Below are positions 45,583 to 53,079 of a stretch of DNA of 64,000 nucleotides, one piece after another. Source of the DNA: Desulfovibrio inopinatus DSM 10711 (GTDB taxonomy: Bacteria > Desulfobacterota > Desulfovibrionia > Desulfovibrionales > Desulfovibrionaceae); the NCBI RefSeq assembly GCF_000429305.1, contig NZ_AUBP01000031.1:1-64000 (forward strand). Reading direction: 5' to 3'. Numbering within the stretch: the first letter of the stretch is position 1; each line of letters starts with the position of its first letter. Below the pieces are notes generated by a model. The model was not told where the DNA came from. It searched no databases and was given only the letters and a program-made list of their open reading frames with translations. The position numbers were made by a program, and so were the translations under genes.

Positions 45583-45664
45583 GGGGAAGGGGGGAAACTT
45601 TTTGGAAAAAAGTTTCCCCCCTTCCCCAGACCCCATCCCCTCTTCAAAAACTTTTAGCGGGGTG
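45583..45664. repeat. dispersed palindromic repeat, copy 2
   Basis: A perfect 21-bp inverted repeat (45583-45603 with 45607-45627, loop GGA) with core GGAAACTTTTT/AAAAAGTTTCC, then TCTTCAAAAACTTTTAGCGG at 45640-45659. Same two-part build as copy 1 in the opposite orientation. Lies just after the PtuB-like gene. Confidence 0.7.
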
Positions 45665-45694
45665 GACGTGTAGAATATCGTGTTCGCTTGGCAT

Positions 45695-46312
45695 TTATGT
45701 AAAAAGGTAGCGGATTGTTGTCCAGAATGGAATGAAGAATCCATTCGTGTCTTTTGATAACAATGCAGCGGCAATGTTTTGAATTTCTTCGGGGGGTAAC
45801 CCTTCCATGATCCCCTCTATCGCTTTGCTACGCATTTCGCGTAGTTTGGGGATATCCAATCCAAGGCGGTCAATGGTTTCAGCCGCGGCGTTGTCATCAT
45901 GGTGTGCCGGGGTGATCCTGCCGTCTCCTGTAAAGCGGAAACGCGTTTGGCATGAAGGATCAAGGGGAGAAATCAAAAGCTGTTCATCGAACCAATCACC
46001 TTTCAAATTCCCACAATGACGCGGTTTGCCTCTTTCCAGTTGAGCCTGACAAGAGCAGAGCATATTGTTGAAATCAAGAGCATCGACTTCAGGACGGTGT
46101 TGCGGGTGAAAATGTTCAATGTGGGAATCATTATCGACAAGTCGGCGTTCGCAGTAACAACAGATATATCCCTGTTCCTGCATTAAAGCCTTTTTTACCG
46201 CCTTTTTTTCTTTGCTACGCAAATCATCGTATGTTGGCTGCCAGTCTTCATTTGCAAGTGCCTTCCACTCTGTGAATACTTCAGGTTCAGCACCTTTCAC
46301 AATGTGTTTCAT
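45695..46312 (-). CDS. ptuB: PtuB-like HNH nuclease (TIGR02646 family)
   Basis: 205 residues. HNH-type nuclease core: YICCYCERRL (51-58) with HIEHFHPQ (64-71) and LDFNNMLCSCQ; CGNLKG and DP-S-C complete the TIGR02646 pattern. In the Septu anti-phage system PtuB is the nuclease and PtuA the ATPase that restrains or activates it. Its ATG overlaps the stop of the ATPase gene by four bases. Some TIGR02646 proteins work with retrons, but no reverse transcriptase is found here. Confidence 0.82.
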   Translation of the reverse strand: MKHIVKGAEPEVFTEWKALANEDWQPTYDDLRSKEKKAVKKALMQEQGYICCYCERRLVDNDSHIEHFHPQHRPEVDALDFNNMLCSCQAQLERGKPRHCGNLKGDWFDEQLLISPLDPSCQTRFRFTGDGRITPAHHDDNAAAETIDRLGLDIPKLREMRSKAIEGIMEGLPPEEIQNIAAALLSKDTNGFFIPFWTTIRYLFT

Positions 46313-47562
46313 TTGCCGATCAACTCTTTGCGCGTGATCAGCACTGATGCTTTGACCAATTCGGGATCGTCTCCAATACGTCTTCTCAAACGTTCGACGG
46401 CGTGTTTGGCTTCGTCCAACTCTCCTTTGTCAATAGAATCGAAAAGTTGTCGGAGATCATGCGTCACATCGTCGGGCCGGGTGGTGTCCAGCCCCATCAA
46501 ATCTTCCAGCACTCGTTCAACGGTTTTTCCATACGATTCCGTGGGGCGAACAGCGGTGAGCTCTTGACGTTCCAACGATAAAAGAAACAGATTTTCAGGC
46601 TGAACATGCGTAATGACGTGCGGGGAGTGTGTCGAAATCAAAAATTGGCAGTTTGGAAAGACATCGTGCAACTGCGAAACAATCATGCGCTGCCATTTGG
46701 GATGCAAATGGAGATCAATTTCATCGACAAGGACAATTCCATACCCTTCTAAAGGATTCGTCCGCATCGGGTTGGCAATGGCCAAGCGACGAGCCAAATC
46801 ACCAATCATGGCCATCAAAATTTTTTCACCATCCGAAAGCTGATTAACGGCCAGTTCTTCACCATGTTTTTTCACGACCATCCGTAAAGGACTACGCCGC
46901 ACGGTTAAGTCGGTGAATGCTGGCATGAATTGGAGTAATGCGTCGCGCACGGCTTGAAGTTGAAGGTCTGTTCGAAGTTCTCCCGTTTCGCGAAGGGTTT
47001 CATTTTCTAGATCTTCACGTTCTCGGAACCATTCGAAAAAAGTACGAAAGTTTGCTCCGCTGGTGAGCGCATCGTCATATGCGGAAAGTTGATCGAACGT
47101 ATGCTTCGATCGTATTCGAAGTGGAATATCAACAACAGCGCGATTGACGGGGTAATAGATAAAGAGTGGCAAATATGCTTTTTCATTGACCTCTGTCAGG
47201 TCTTCTTGGATATCTCGAACAACGTTGGAGAGTTCAGCGAGAGAGGATGTCGCCGACTTGCTATGTCCTTTTCGAGTTTTTGACAGTGTCCATTCGAATT
47301 CACCCCATCTGTTTTCACATCGTAATCCAAGAGAGGCTGTGGATTTTCCGTTACAAATGTCTAGTTCGGAAATGGGGCGTCCCGATGCTTTTTCGCGTTC
47401 AATGCGGTTGGCCAGCCAGGAGAGGAGGAGAGCGGTGGCGTCAAGGAGAGTGGATTTCCCCGACCCATTCATACCGACGAAAATGTTGAGATGCCTGTCC
47501 AAATCGAGCTGCAGATTTCTGGCACCGCGGAAATTTTCGAGCTTGAGCCGTTGAATGTACAC
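46309..47562 (-). CDS. ptuA: PtuA-like AAA ATPase (Septu defence)
   Basis: 417 residues. Walker A FVGMNGSGKSTLLDA (28-42), ABC-type signature NQLSDGEKILMAMIGDLARR, Walker B YGIVLVDEIDLHLHPKWQ, and H-loop STHSPHVI. This is the SMC/OLD-like ATPase architecture of PtuA. It is paired with the overlapping HNH gene. In Septu systems the complex degrades nucleic acid upon phage infection. The pair is inserted between the sigma54 regulator and the second aldehyde dehydrogenase, suggesting a mobile defence cassette. Confidence 0.85.
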   Translation of the reverse strand: MYIQRLKLENFRGARNLQLDLDRHLNIFVGMNGSGKSTLLDATALLLSWLANRIEREKASGRPISELDICNGKSTASLGLRCENRWGEFEWTLSKTRKGHSKSATSSLAELSNVVRDIQEDLTEVNEKAYLPLFIYYPVNRAVVDIPLRIRSKHTFDQLSAYDDALTSGANFRTFFEWFREREDLENETLRETGELRTDLQLQAVRDALLQFMPAFTDLTVRRSPLRMVVKKHGEELAVNQLSDGEKILMAMIGDLARRLAIANPMRTNPLEGYGIVLVDEIDLHLHPKWQRMIVSQLHDVFPNCQFLISTHSPHVITHVQPENLFLLSLERQELTAVRPTESYGKTVERVLEDLMGLDTTRPDDVTHDLRQLFDSIDKGELDEAKHAVERLRRRIGDDPELVKASVLITRKELIGK

Positions 47563-47782
47563 CGTTGTCCTCGTTGTTAAGGCGCGCCACTCTCTTCTCT
47601 GAAATATTGAGCAGAGTGGAGGTATTATCTCCCTAGTATGCCTTGAAATGGTATCGAATTATACCTTCATCTGCATCATTTTTCCACCTTCCCATTAATC
47701 CCCACACGATACACCTCGTTAAAAAGGTTTGGGGAAGGGAGGTGATGAGGTGGGGTGAGGGGGCGCAGGGGGAGACTACGCT

Positions 47783-49237
47783 TTACATCTCAATCCCACC
47801 CATGCAGGTATATTTCAGCGTTGTATATTCATCGAGACCGTGTCGGGAACCTTCGCGGCCGAATCCGCTTTCTTTGACGCCACCGAAGGGGGCTTCGCAG
47901 GTGGTCATGCGGCTGTCGTTGATACCGACGAGACCATATTCAAGACGCTCGGAGGCGCGCCAGGTGCGGCCCATATCTTTTGTATAAACATAAGCAGCCA
48001 AGCCATAGGCGGTATTGTTGGCGCGAGCGATGACTTCGGCTTCGTCGTGGAAGCGAAAGATGGGAGCAATAGGACCGAAAATTTCTTCGGAAGCAAACCG
48101 CATGTCATCGGTGGCGTCGGCAATAACGGTGGGGGCGTAGAAGAGGCTGCACGAGGTGTGTGCCTCACCACCACACACGATCCGGCCGTTCTTGGCTTTG
48201 GCGTCTTCGGTGAAGGCGTGCATCTTGTCCATGGCATACTGATCGATGAGCGGCCCCATGGTGACATTCGGATCAAGACCGTTGCCGAGCTTGAGGGATG
48301 AGGCCAGATGGGCCAACTTCTCGACAAAGATGTCGTACACGGCGTCTTGGATATAGAAACGATTGGCGCAGATACAGGTCTGTCCACTGTTTCGAAACTT
48401 GCAGACCAGCGCGCCGGCCGCGGCTTTGTCGATATCGGCATCATCGAAGACAATGAACGGGGCGTTGCCGCCAAGCTCCATGGAGACGCTTTTGACGGTG
48501 GAGGCCGCTTGCGAAAGGAGCTGCTTGCCGACACGAGTGGAGCCGGTGAAGCTGATCTTGCGGACAATAGGGTTGGTGGTCAGTTCAAGCCCGATGGCCT
48601 CGGCATCGCCGGTGACGACATTGAAGGTTCCTTTGGGCAGACCGGCTTCAATGGCGAGTTCGGCCATGGCGAGGGCAGAGAAGGGGGTCTGCGGAGCCGG
48701 TTTGATGACGACCGGACATCCGGCAGCCAGTGCGGCACTCACCTTGCGGGCAATCATGGACATGGGAAAGTTCCACGGCGTGATGACTCCGACAACCCCG
48801 ACAGGTTCGCGGGTGACGAGCATGCGCTTGTCCGGACAGGGACCGGGAACAATATCCCCATAGAGACGACGAGTTTCTTCGGCAAACCAACGGATGAAAC
48901 TGGCACCATTGATGATTTCGCCTTTGGCTTCGGCCAGTGGTTTGCCTTGTTCCGTGGTGACAATGCGGGCAAGCTCGTCACAATGAGCCATGATAAGCTT
49001 ATACCACTGGAGAAGAACTTCGGCTTTGCGCCGGGCTGTTTTGGCCTTCCAAATGGGGAAGGCTCGTTGAGCGACTTCGATGGCTCGCGCGGTTTCAGCC
49101 GCACCGGCATTGGGGACATTACCGAGCAATGAGCCATCGTAGGGGTTGATGACGGAAAAAGTTTCACCCGAGTCGGCAGATACGAAGGTACCGTCGATAC
49201 AACAGGCGGACATCGAAAATATGGTATCGAAGCGCAT
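47783..49237 (-). CDS. NAD(P)-dependent aldehyde dehydrogenase 2 (succinate-semialdehyde type)
   Basis: 484 residues from ATG 49237 (ribosome site AAGGATT). Close paralogue of aldehyde dehydrogenase 1 with the same motifs (MELGGNAPFIVF, FRNSGQTCICANR, EEIFGPIAPIFRF). The GATGC palindrome is not found upstream, so its control probably differs. It may use a related aldehyde or serve as a constitutive version. Confidence 0.9.
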   Translation of the reverse strand: MRFDTIFSMSACCIDGTFVSADSGETFSVINPYDGSLLGNVPNAGAAETARAIEVAQRAFPIWKAKTARRKAEVLLQWYKLIMAHCDELARIVTTEQGKPLAEAKGEIINGASFIRWFAEETRRLYGDIVPGPCPDKRMLVTREPVGVVGVITPWNFPMSMIARKVSAALAAGCPVVIKPAPQTPFSALAMAELAIEAGLPKGTFNVVTGDAEAIGLELTTNPIVRKISFTGSTRVGKQLLSQAASTVKSVSMELGGNAPFIVFDDADIDKAAAGALVCKFRNSGQTCICANRFYIQDAVYDIFVEKLAHLASSLKLGNGLDPNVTMGPLIDQYAMDKMHAFTEDAKAKNGRIVCGGEAHTSCSLFYAPTVIADATDDMRFASEEIFGPIAPIFRFHDEAEVIARANNTAYGLAAYVYTKDMGRTWRASERLEYGLVGINDSRMTTCEAPFGGVKESGFGREGSRHGLDEYTTLKYTCMGGIEM

Positions 49238-49380
49238 TTCTGAATCCTTAAGGATCGGGCATACGTGTCGGGTCGGCGTCGCAGTCCGAATTTGAGCGAA
49301 GAAAAAGACGAGAAGTTTCCACAACAGCAGGAAGACTGTCAACCCGGATGGGAGTGTTTCTCGTGTAACCCCTCAGCACA

Positions 49381-50388
49381 TCAGATGACGCGGGCATTGC
49401 CCAGGACGTAGACGAGGCGTTTGTAGATCGTGGAGTCGAAGGCGCCACGGAGTTTGCCTTGCATGGTATCGAGGGCGTCATACGGTTTGAGGGCTTTGGC
49501 ATAGGGGCGGTCTGATGTCAGGGAGTCGTAGACGTCGCAGACGGACATCACTCGCGCGTGGAAAGGGATGGCTTCACCGGCTAAACCACCGGGATAGCCG
49601 GTTCCGTCATACCGTTCGTGATGGAAAAGGATGCAGTTGGTCGTTATCGGCGTCAGCGGGATACTGGAACAGATACTGATAGCGCGAACCGGGTGCGTTT
49701 TGACGAGATCCCATTCTTCTTCGGTGAGTTCTTCGGCTTTGTTGAGGATTTCGTCGGGAATGAGGGTTTTGCCGATATCGTGCAGGACTGCGCCAAGTCC
49801 GCATTGCAACAATTCGTCTTGCTGCGTGTCCATGGTCTGGAGAATACTGACGGCGAGCACCATGACATTGATGGAATGCGTATAGGAGTGATATTTTCGG
49901 GAAACAAACTCGGAAACACTCTTGAGCGTTCCTTCCAGCGAAAGAAAATGAACGGCTTTGAGTACCACGTCCTGCATTTCTTTGTAGGCCGTGGGATTGA
50001 GGCCGCGCGGCATCTTGGTGACGAGCGATGCCTGTAAGATTTTTGTGGACATGTTGTAGAAGATTTCCGAGCGCTTTTCGATCGGAAGCTCTTCATTGAG
50101 CAGCATGGCACCGAGGTTCTTCGCGAGATATTTTTCGTATTCATACCGTTGGGACACAGGCACATAAAATTCATTGACACGGAGAATACGAGTCAATTTG
50201 GGATCAATGGCAAAACTATCGCCCTTGGAAGCATAGAGAACAAACCAGTCATCCCGTTTCAGATAGAGATCGAAATCTCCTGCTGTTTCGGGGAGGATTG
50301 ATCTGACGGAAATGACAAAAAAATCATCTCTATTTTTGGAAACAGGTTCACCTTTCAACACAGGCTGTCCTTGCAAAGCAGCATACAT
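49381..50388 (-). CDS. HD-GYP domain protein, cyclic-di-GMP phosphodiesterase candidate
   Basis: 335 residues. The N-terminal 130 residues are an unrecognised sensory region. The HD-GYP domain has HSINVMVLAVS, LHDIGKTLIPDEILNK and HHERYDGTGYPGGLAGEAIPF, all key residues present, so it is likely active against cyclic di-GMP. No membrane segment. Four bases after the DHH phosphoesterase gene, so part of the 52683-to-49381 operon. Confidence 0.9.
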   Translation of the reverse strand: MYAALQGQPVLKGEPVSKNRDDFFVISVRSILPETAGDFDLYLKRDDWFVLYASKGDSFAIDPKLTRILRVNEFYVPVSQRYEYEKYLAKNLGAMLLNEELPIEKRSEIFYNMSTKILQASLVTKMPRGLNPTAYKEMQDVVLKAVHFLSLEGTLKSVSEFVSRKYHSYTHSINVMVLAVSILQTMDTQQDELLQCGLGAVLHDIGKTLIPDEILNKAEELTEEEWDLVKTHPVRAISICSSIPLTPITTNCILFHHERYDGTGYPGGLAGEAIPFHARVMSVCDVYDSLTSDRPYAKALKPYDALDTMQGKLRGAFDSTIYKRLVYVLGNARVI

Positions 50389-50391
50389 GGG

Positions 50392-51381
50392 CTAGAATCC
50401 GGCAGGTTTTCTTTTGACAAGCCGGTCCCAAAAGAAGCTTTCAACATCTTTGGTTTCAATGCTCTTCAGATCTATTTCTGCACGAGCCATGGATTTATGT
50501 CCACCGGCTGAACCGACATCGGCATAGAGGATTTGGGAAAAAGCCCCCATATCGCGATGAAGCCCGTCGCCACGAAAGACTGCCACCGCTTTTTTTTCAC
50601 AGTTTCCACAGACCACAACCCAAGATAATCCATGCACCCGAGTAAAAAAATCAGCGAGAATAACAAGGATATCCGGGCTTTCCATCCGTCCCATCCAGAC
50701 AAAAACACCTTCGCGGCCGATAAAACGCATTTTACGGAAGGCTTGTGAGAAATATTTGAGCCATTCCTTTTTATACTCGCTATAGACAATTTTCTTGAGC
50801 AGTGGAGTGTCGGCCCATTTGTTGAGATAGCTGAATGCTTTGATATCCACATCGCAGAAGTTGCGCTCAAAACTCTGAGTATCGGATTTGATGCCATACA
50901 TGAGCGAAGTCGCGAGCAGTTTCCCTGGTCGGATTTTGAGGTTGTACAGATATTCGGTCATAATGGTGCTGTTCGATCCGTAGTCCGAACGAATCTCACG
51001 ATAATTCGAGCTGAAAGGAAAGTCGGGGTGTGGTGGATGGTGGTCGATGACGATGGAAAAAGAAATGCCAGCGTAGGCTGTGTTATGATGTGGTTGGGAA
51101 TCGACCATGGCAAAGTGTGTATAATTGTTCTTCATCTCCGGCGAATAGGATAACAACGGGATACGGAGATAGCGAATCATAGCGAGATTGTCGGGACGTT
51201 TGACTTCGTTGATGCTGGCGATATCACACGAATCGACACGGCGGCTCATGATACGCTTGAGCGCCATGGCCGAGGCCATGGCATCGGGGTCGGCATTGAT
51301 AATAATAAGCCATTTGTTGTCTCGCTCGAACAGAGAGATCAAGTGGGTCATTTCGTCGTCGAGCTGTCGGAAATAGGCCAT
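50392..51381 (-). CDS. DHH-family phosphoesterase
   Basis: 329 residues from ATG 51381 (AAGGAC upstream). DHH-type motifs: IINADPDAMASAMAL, a central acidic motif FAMVDSQPHH, the signature VIDHHPPHP, and the DHHA1 glycine motif GSAGGHKSMA. Family members include NrnA-like oligonucleotide or pAp phosphatases and cyclic-dinucleotide hydrolases. The neighbour is an HD-GYP protein, so a role in breaking the linear pGpG product is possible. The next gene upstream ends one base before its start. Confidence 0.85.
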   Translation of the reverse strand: MAYFRQLDDEMTHLISLFERDNKWLIIINADPDAMASAMALKRIMSRRVDSCDIASINEVKRPDNLAMIRYLRIPLLSYSPEMKNNYTHFAMVDSQPHHNTAYAGISFSIVIDHHPPHPDFPFSSNYREIRSDYGSNSTIMTEYLYNLKIRPGKLLATSLMYGIKSDTQSFERNFCDVDIKAFSYLNKWADTPLLKKIVYSEYKKEWLKYFSQAFRKMRFIGREGVFVWMGRMESPDILVILADFFTRVHGLSWVVVCGNCEKKAVAVFRGDGLHRDMGAFSQILYADVGSAGGHKSMARAEIDLKSIETKDVESFFWDRLVKRKPAGF

Positions 51382-51382
51382 T

Positions 51383-51907
51383 TCAGGTCCTTTTGAGCGG
51401 AAGTCGAAGGCCGGCAGCGACGAAATAGGCTTCGTCGGAATGGGCGGCGGTTTTCTGGTTGAGTTTGCCGAGTTCGCGGACGAATTGACGCGACGCGGCA
51501 TGGGCCGGAGACAAGCCGAGCCCGGTCTCGCTACTGATAATGGTGAGATGGGCGCGGGCTGTTGTATTCCACCGGGCAAGACATGCATCAAATGCGGCCA
51601 ACGCCGTCGTAGACTCGGTGTATGGGGAATTTTGGCAGGTGAAGAGCCAAAAGTCCAGACTATCGACGAGAATTGCACCCCATTGATCAGCATTATCGAG
51701 CAAACATTGCCCCATATGCAGTCCTGGCTCAATGACAGCTATGTTGGGAGGCCGTTCGTGTTTGTGATCGAGAATTTGTTGACGAAAACCAAAGTCGCGT
51801 GCTTGTCCGGTGGCCAGAAGAAGATGAGGACCGTTGTCGGTCATGAGAAAATCCAATCCGGCTTGTGTTTTTCCCGAACATTGGCCTCCAAGAACGAGGC
51901 GAATCAC
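51383..51907 (-). CDS. CobU-like adenosylcobinamide kinase/guanylyltransferase
   Basis: 174 residues from GTG 51907, which overlaps the TGA of the CbiR-like gene (GTGA). P-loop LVLGGQCSGKTQAGLDF. The C-terminus (SSETGLGLSPAHAASRQFVRELGKLNQ) corresponds to the CobU stretch around the guanylyl-accepting region. The rest is rather divergent. CobU attaches GMP to adenosylcobinamide in cobamide assembly. Its coupling to a remodelling enzyme fits a salvage function. Confidence 0.75.
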   Translation of the reverse strand: MIRLVLGGQCSGKTQAGLDFLMTDNGPHLLLATGQARDFGFRQQILDHKHERPPNIAVIEPGLHMGQCLLDNADQWGAILVDSLDFWLFTCQNSPYTESTTALAAFDACLARWNTTARAHLTIISSETGLGLSPAHAASRQFVRELGKLNQKTAAHSDEAYFVAAGLRLPLKRT

Positions 51908-52683
51908 GATCCAACCCCCAATTGGCGGCATAATCCATCGAAATAATCAAGGCTGTGACGAAGATATTCAGGGTCGAAAACTTCGAACACAATGACGAGA
52001 TCAGGAGATGGGTGCCGCAATATATCAAAGAACAGCGCTTTCCCGGAATCATCCAAAAGCGATAACGGCAAATGGCGATGTCGACCACGTCGGGCGTCTT
52101 GGGCGCGATCGCGCAAAAAAGGCGCATAGGCGTGAATCATACGAATGTAACGCTGTATTTCCGGCCGGGCAAACAGTTCGAGATCACGTGAAGCAACAGC
52201 ATGGCCGATATCGAGACATAATGACAGGTCGTGCCGCACGATAACCGGTAAGTGCGGTCGTATATCATCGGACTCTGTGTTTTCAATCAACAAATCCCGA
52301 CTTGGCAAGCCCGATCGAATCCATAAACGGGCAAAGGCATCAAGGTCCGCTGGATTGGCCGGAGGATGCAGGACGGCCGCCCAGGGCGACAACGCGTCAA
52401 TTTTGGACAGCAGTCGGCGCACAATGTCGAAAACAGTGCCCACTCCTTTTTCCCACGGGAGATCCAATGGAAGATGAACGTGAAACGTATACCGTTCCGT
52501 GTCGCGAACACAGGGGAGTTCATCGTTGGGCATGGCGAGGGACGCTGCCGTATCGAGAAAGAGAATTGCCACGTCTTCTATTCGCGAGGGAAACAGCCGG
52601 CAATTGCCTGCCGCTGTATCGGGCCAGACATAACTTGGCGCTGCAGTGCGCCATGGTGTGCGGTGGGGGCGATATCGTCTCAT
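51904..52683 (-). CDS. CbiR-like cobamide remodelling phosphodiesterase
   Basis: 259 residues from ATG 52683 (AAGAAG upstream); longer starts reach 52803. The sequence has AP-endonuclease/TIM-barrel features: FHVHLPLDLPW, LLIENTESDDI, LCLDIGHAVA, IRMIHAYAP, VIVFEVFDPEYL, with His, Glu and Asp ligands in positions expected for a metal-dependent phosphodiesterase. CbiR enzymes cleave foreign cobamides to allow replacement of the lower ligand. Overlap with the CobU-like gene strongly supports the assignment. Confidence 0.72.
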   Translation of the reverse strand: MRRYRPHRTPWRTAAPSYVWPDTAAGNCRLFPSRIEDVAILFLDTAASLAMPNDELPCVRDTERYTFHVHLPLDLPWEKGVGTVFDIVRRLLSKIDALSPWAAVLHPPANPADLDAFARLWIRSGLPSRDLLIENTESDDIRPHLPVIVRHDLSLCLDIGHAVASRDLELFARPEIQRYIRMIHAYAPFLRDRAQDARRGRHRHLPLSLLDDSGKALFFDILRHPSPDLVIVFEVFDPEYLRHSLDYFDGLCRQLGVGS

Positions 52684-52853
52684 TATCTTCTTGAGGTAAA
52701 TTCGTGCGGCCATTTTGTAAAGGTGAATGCGTGGCCGAAAAGGGGAGGTTAATGACTTGCCAAGAAGAGGCAACAACGATAAAAGAGGCTTCCAAGTTCG
52801 CACGAAGCGCAGGAAATCCGTGAGAACAGTGTATTTACATTGAAGGATACGTC

Positions 52854-52997
52854 ATGAGCCGTTTTCGCAACCGGCTGCAGCATGTCCTCAATCCACTTCA
52901 CATGTATTGCCGACTACAGGGGATTGGATTGAAACGGACGGTTGCACACCGTATGTGTCTTGTGTACGAGCGCTATGTCTATCGCTTTATTTTATAA
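52854..52997 (+). CDS. 47-residue basic protein of unknown function
   Basis: Frame MSRFRNRLQHVLNPLHMYCR ... YERYVYRFIL with a good ribosome site GAAGGAT seven bases upstream and a hairpin after its stop. Net positive, with two cysteines. Isolated on the plus strand between minus-strand genes. Clean start, stop and terminator favour a real gene. Confidence 0.6.
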   Translation: MSRFRNRLQHVLNPLHMYCRLQGIGLKRTVAHRMCLVYERYVYRFIL

Positions 52998-53022
52998 CGT
53001 AAAACCCTCCCCTCCTTACGTT
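52996..53022 (+). terminator. weak hairpin after 47-residue gene
   Basis: AACGTAA pairs with TTACGTT around a C/T-rich loop. Short stem, no T run. Confidence 0.4.
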
Positions 53023-53079
53023 CCCCATATTTTGCCGGTTGTGAGCACATGGCTCAGCTTCGGGAACATTGATTCGCGA

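Noticed and set aside
45695-47562. Retron with TIGR02646 nuclease and ATPase
   Set aside because: No reverse transcriptase gene or ncRNA-like region next to the pair; Septu is the simpler call.
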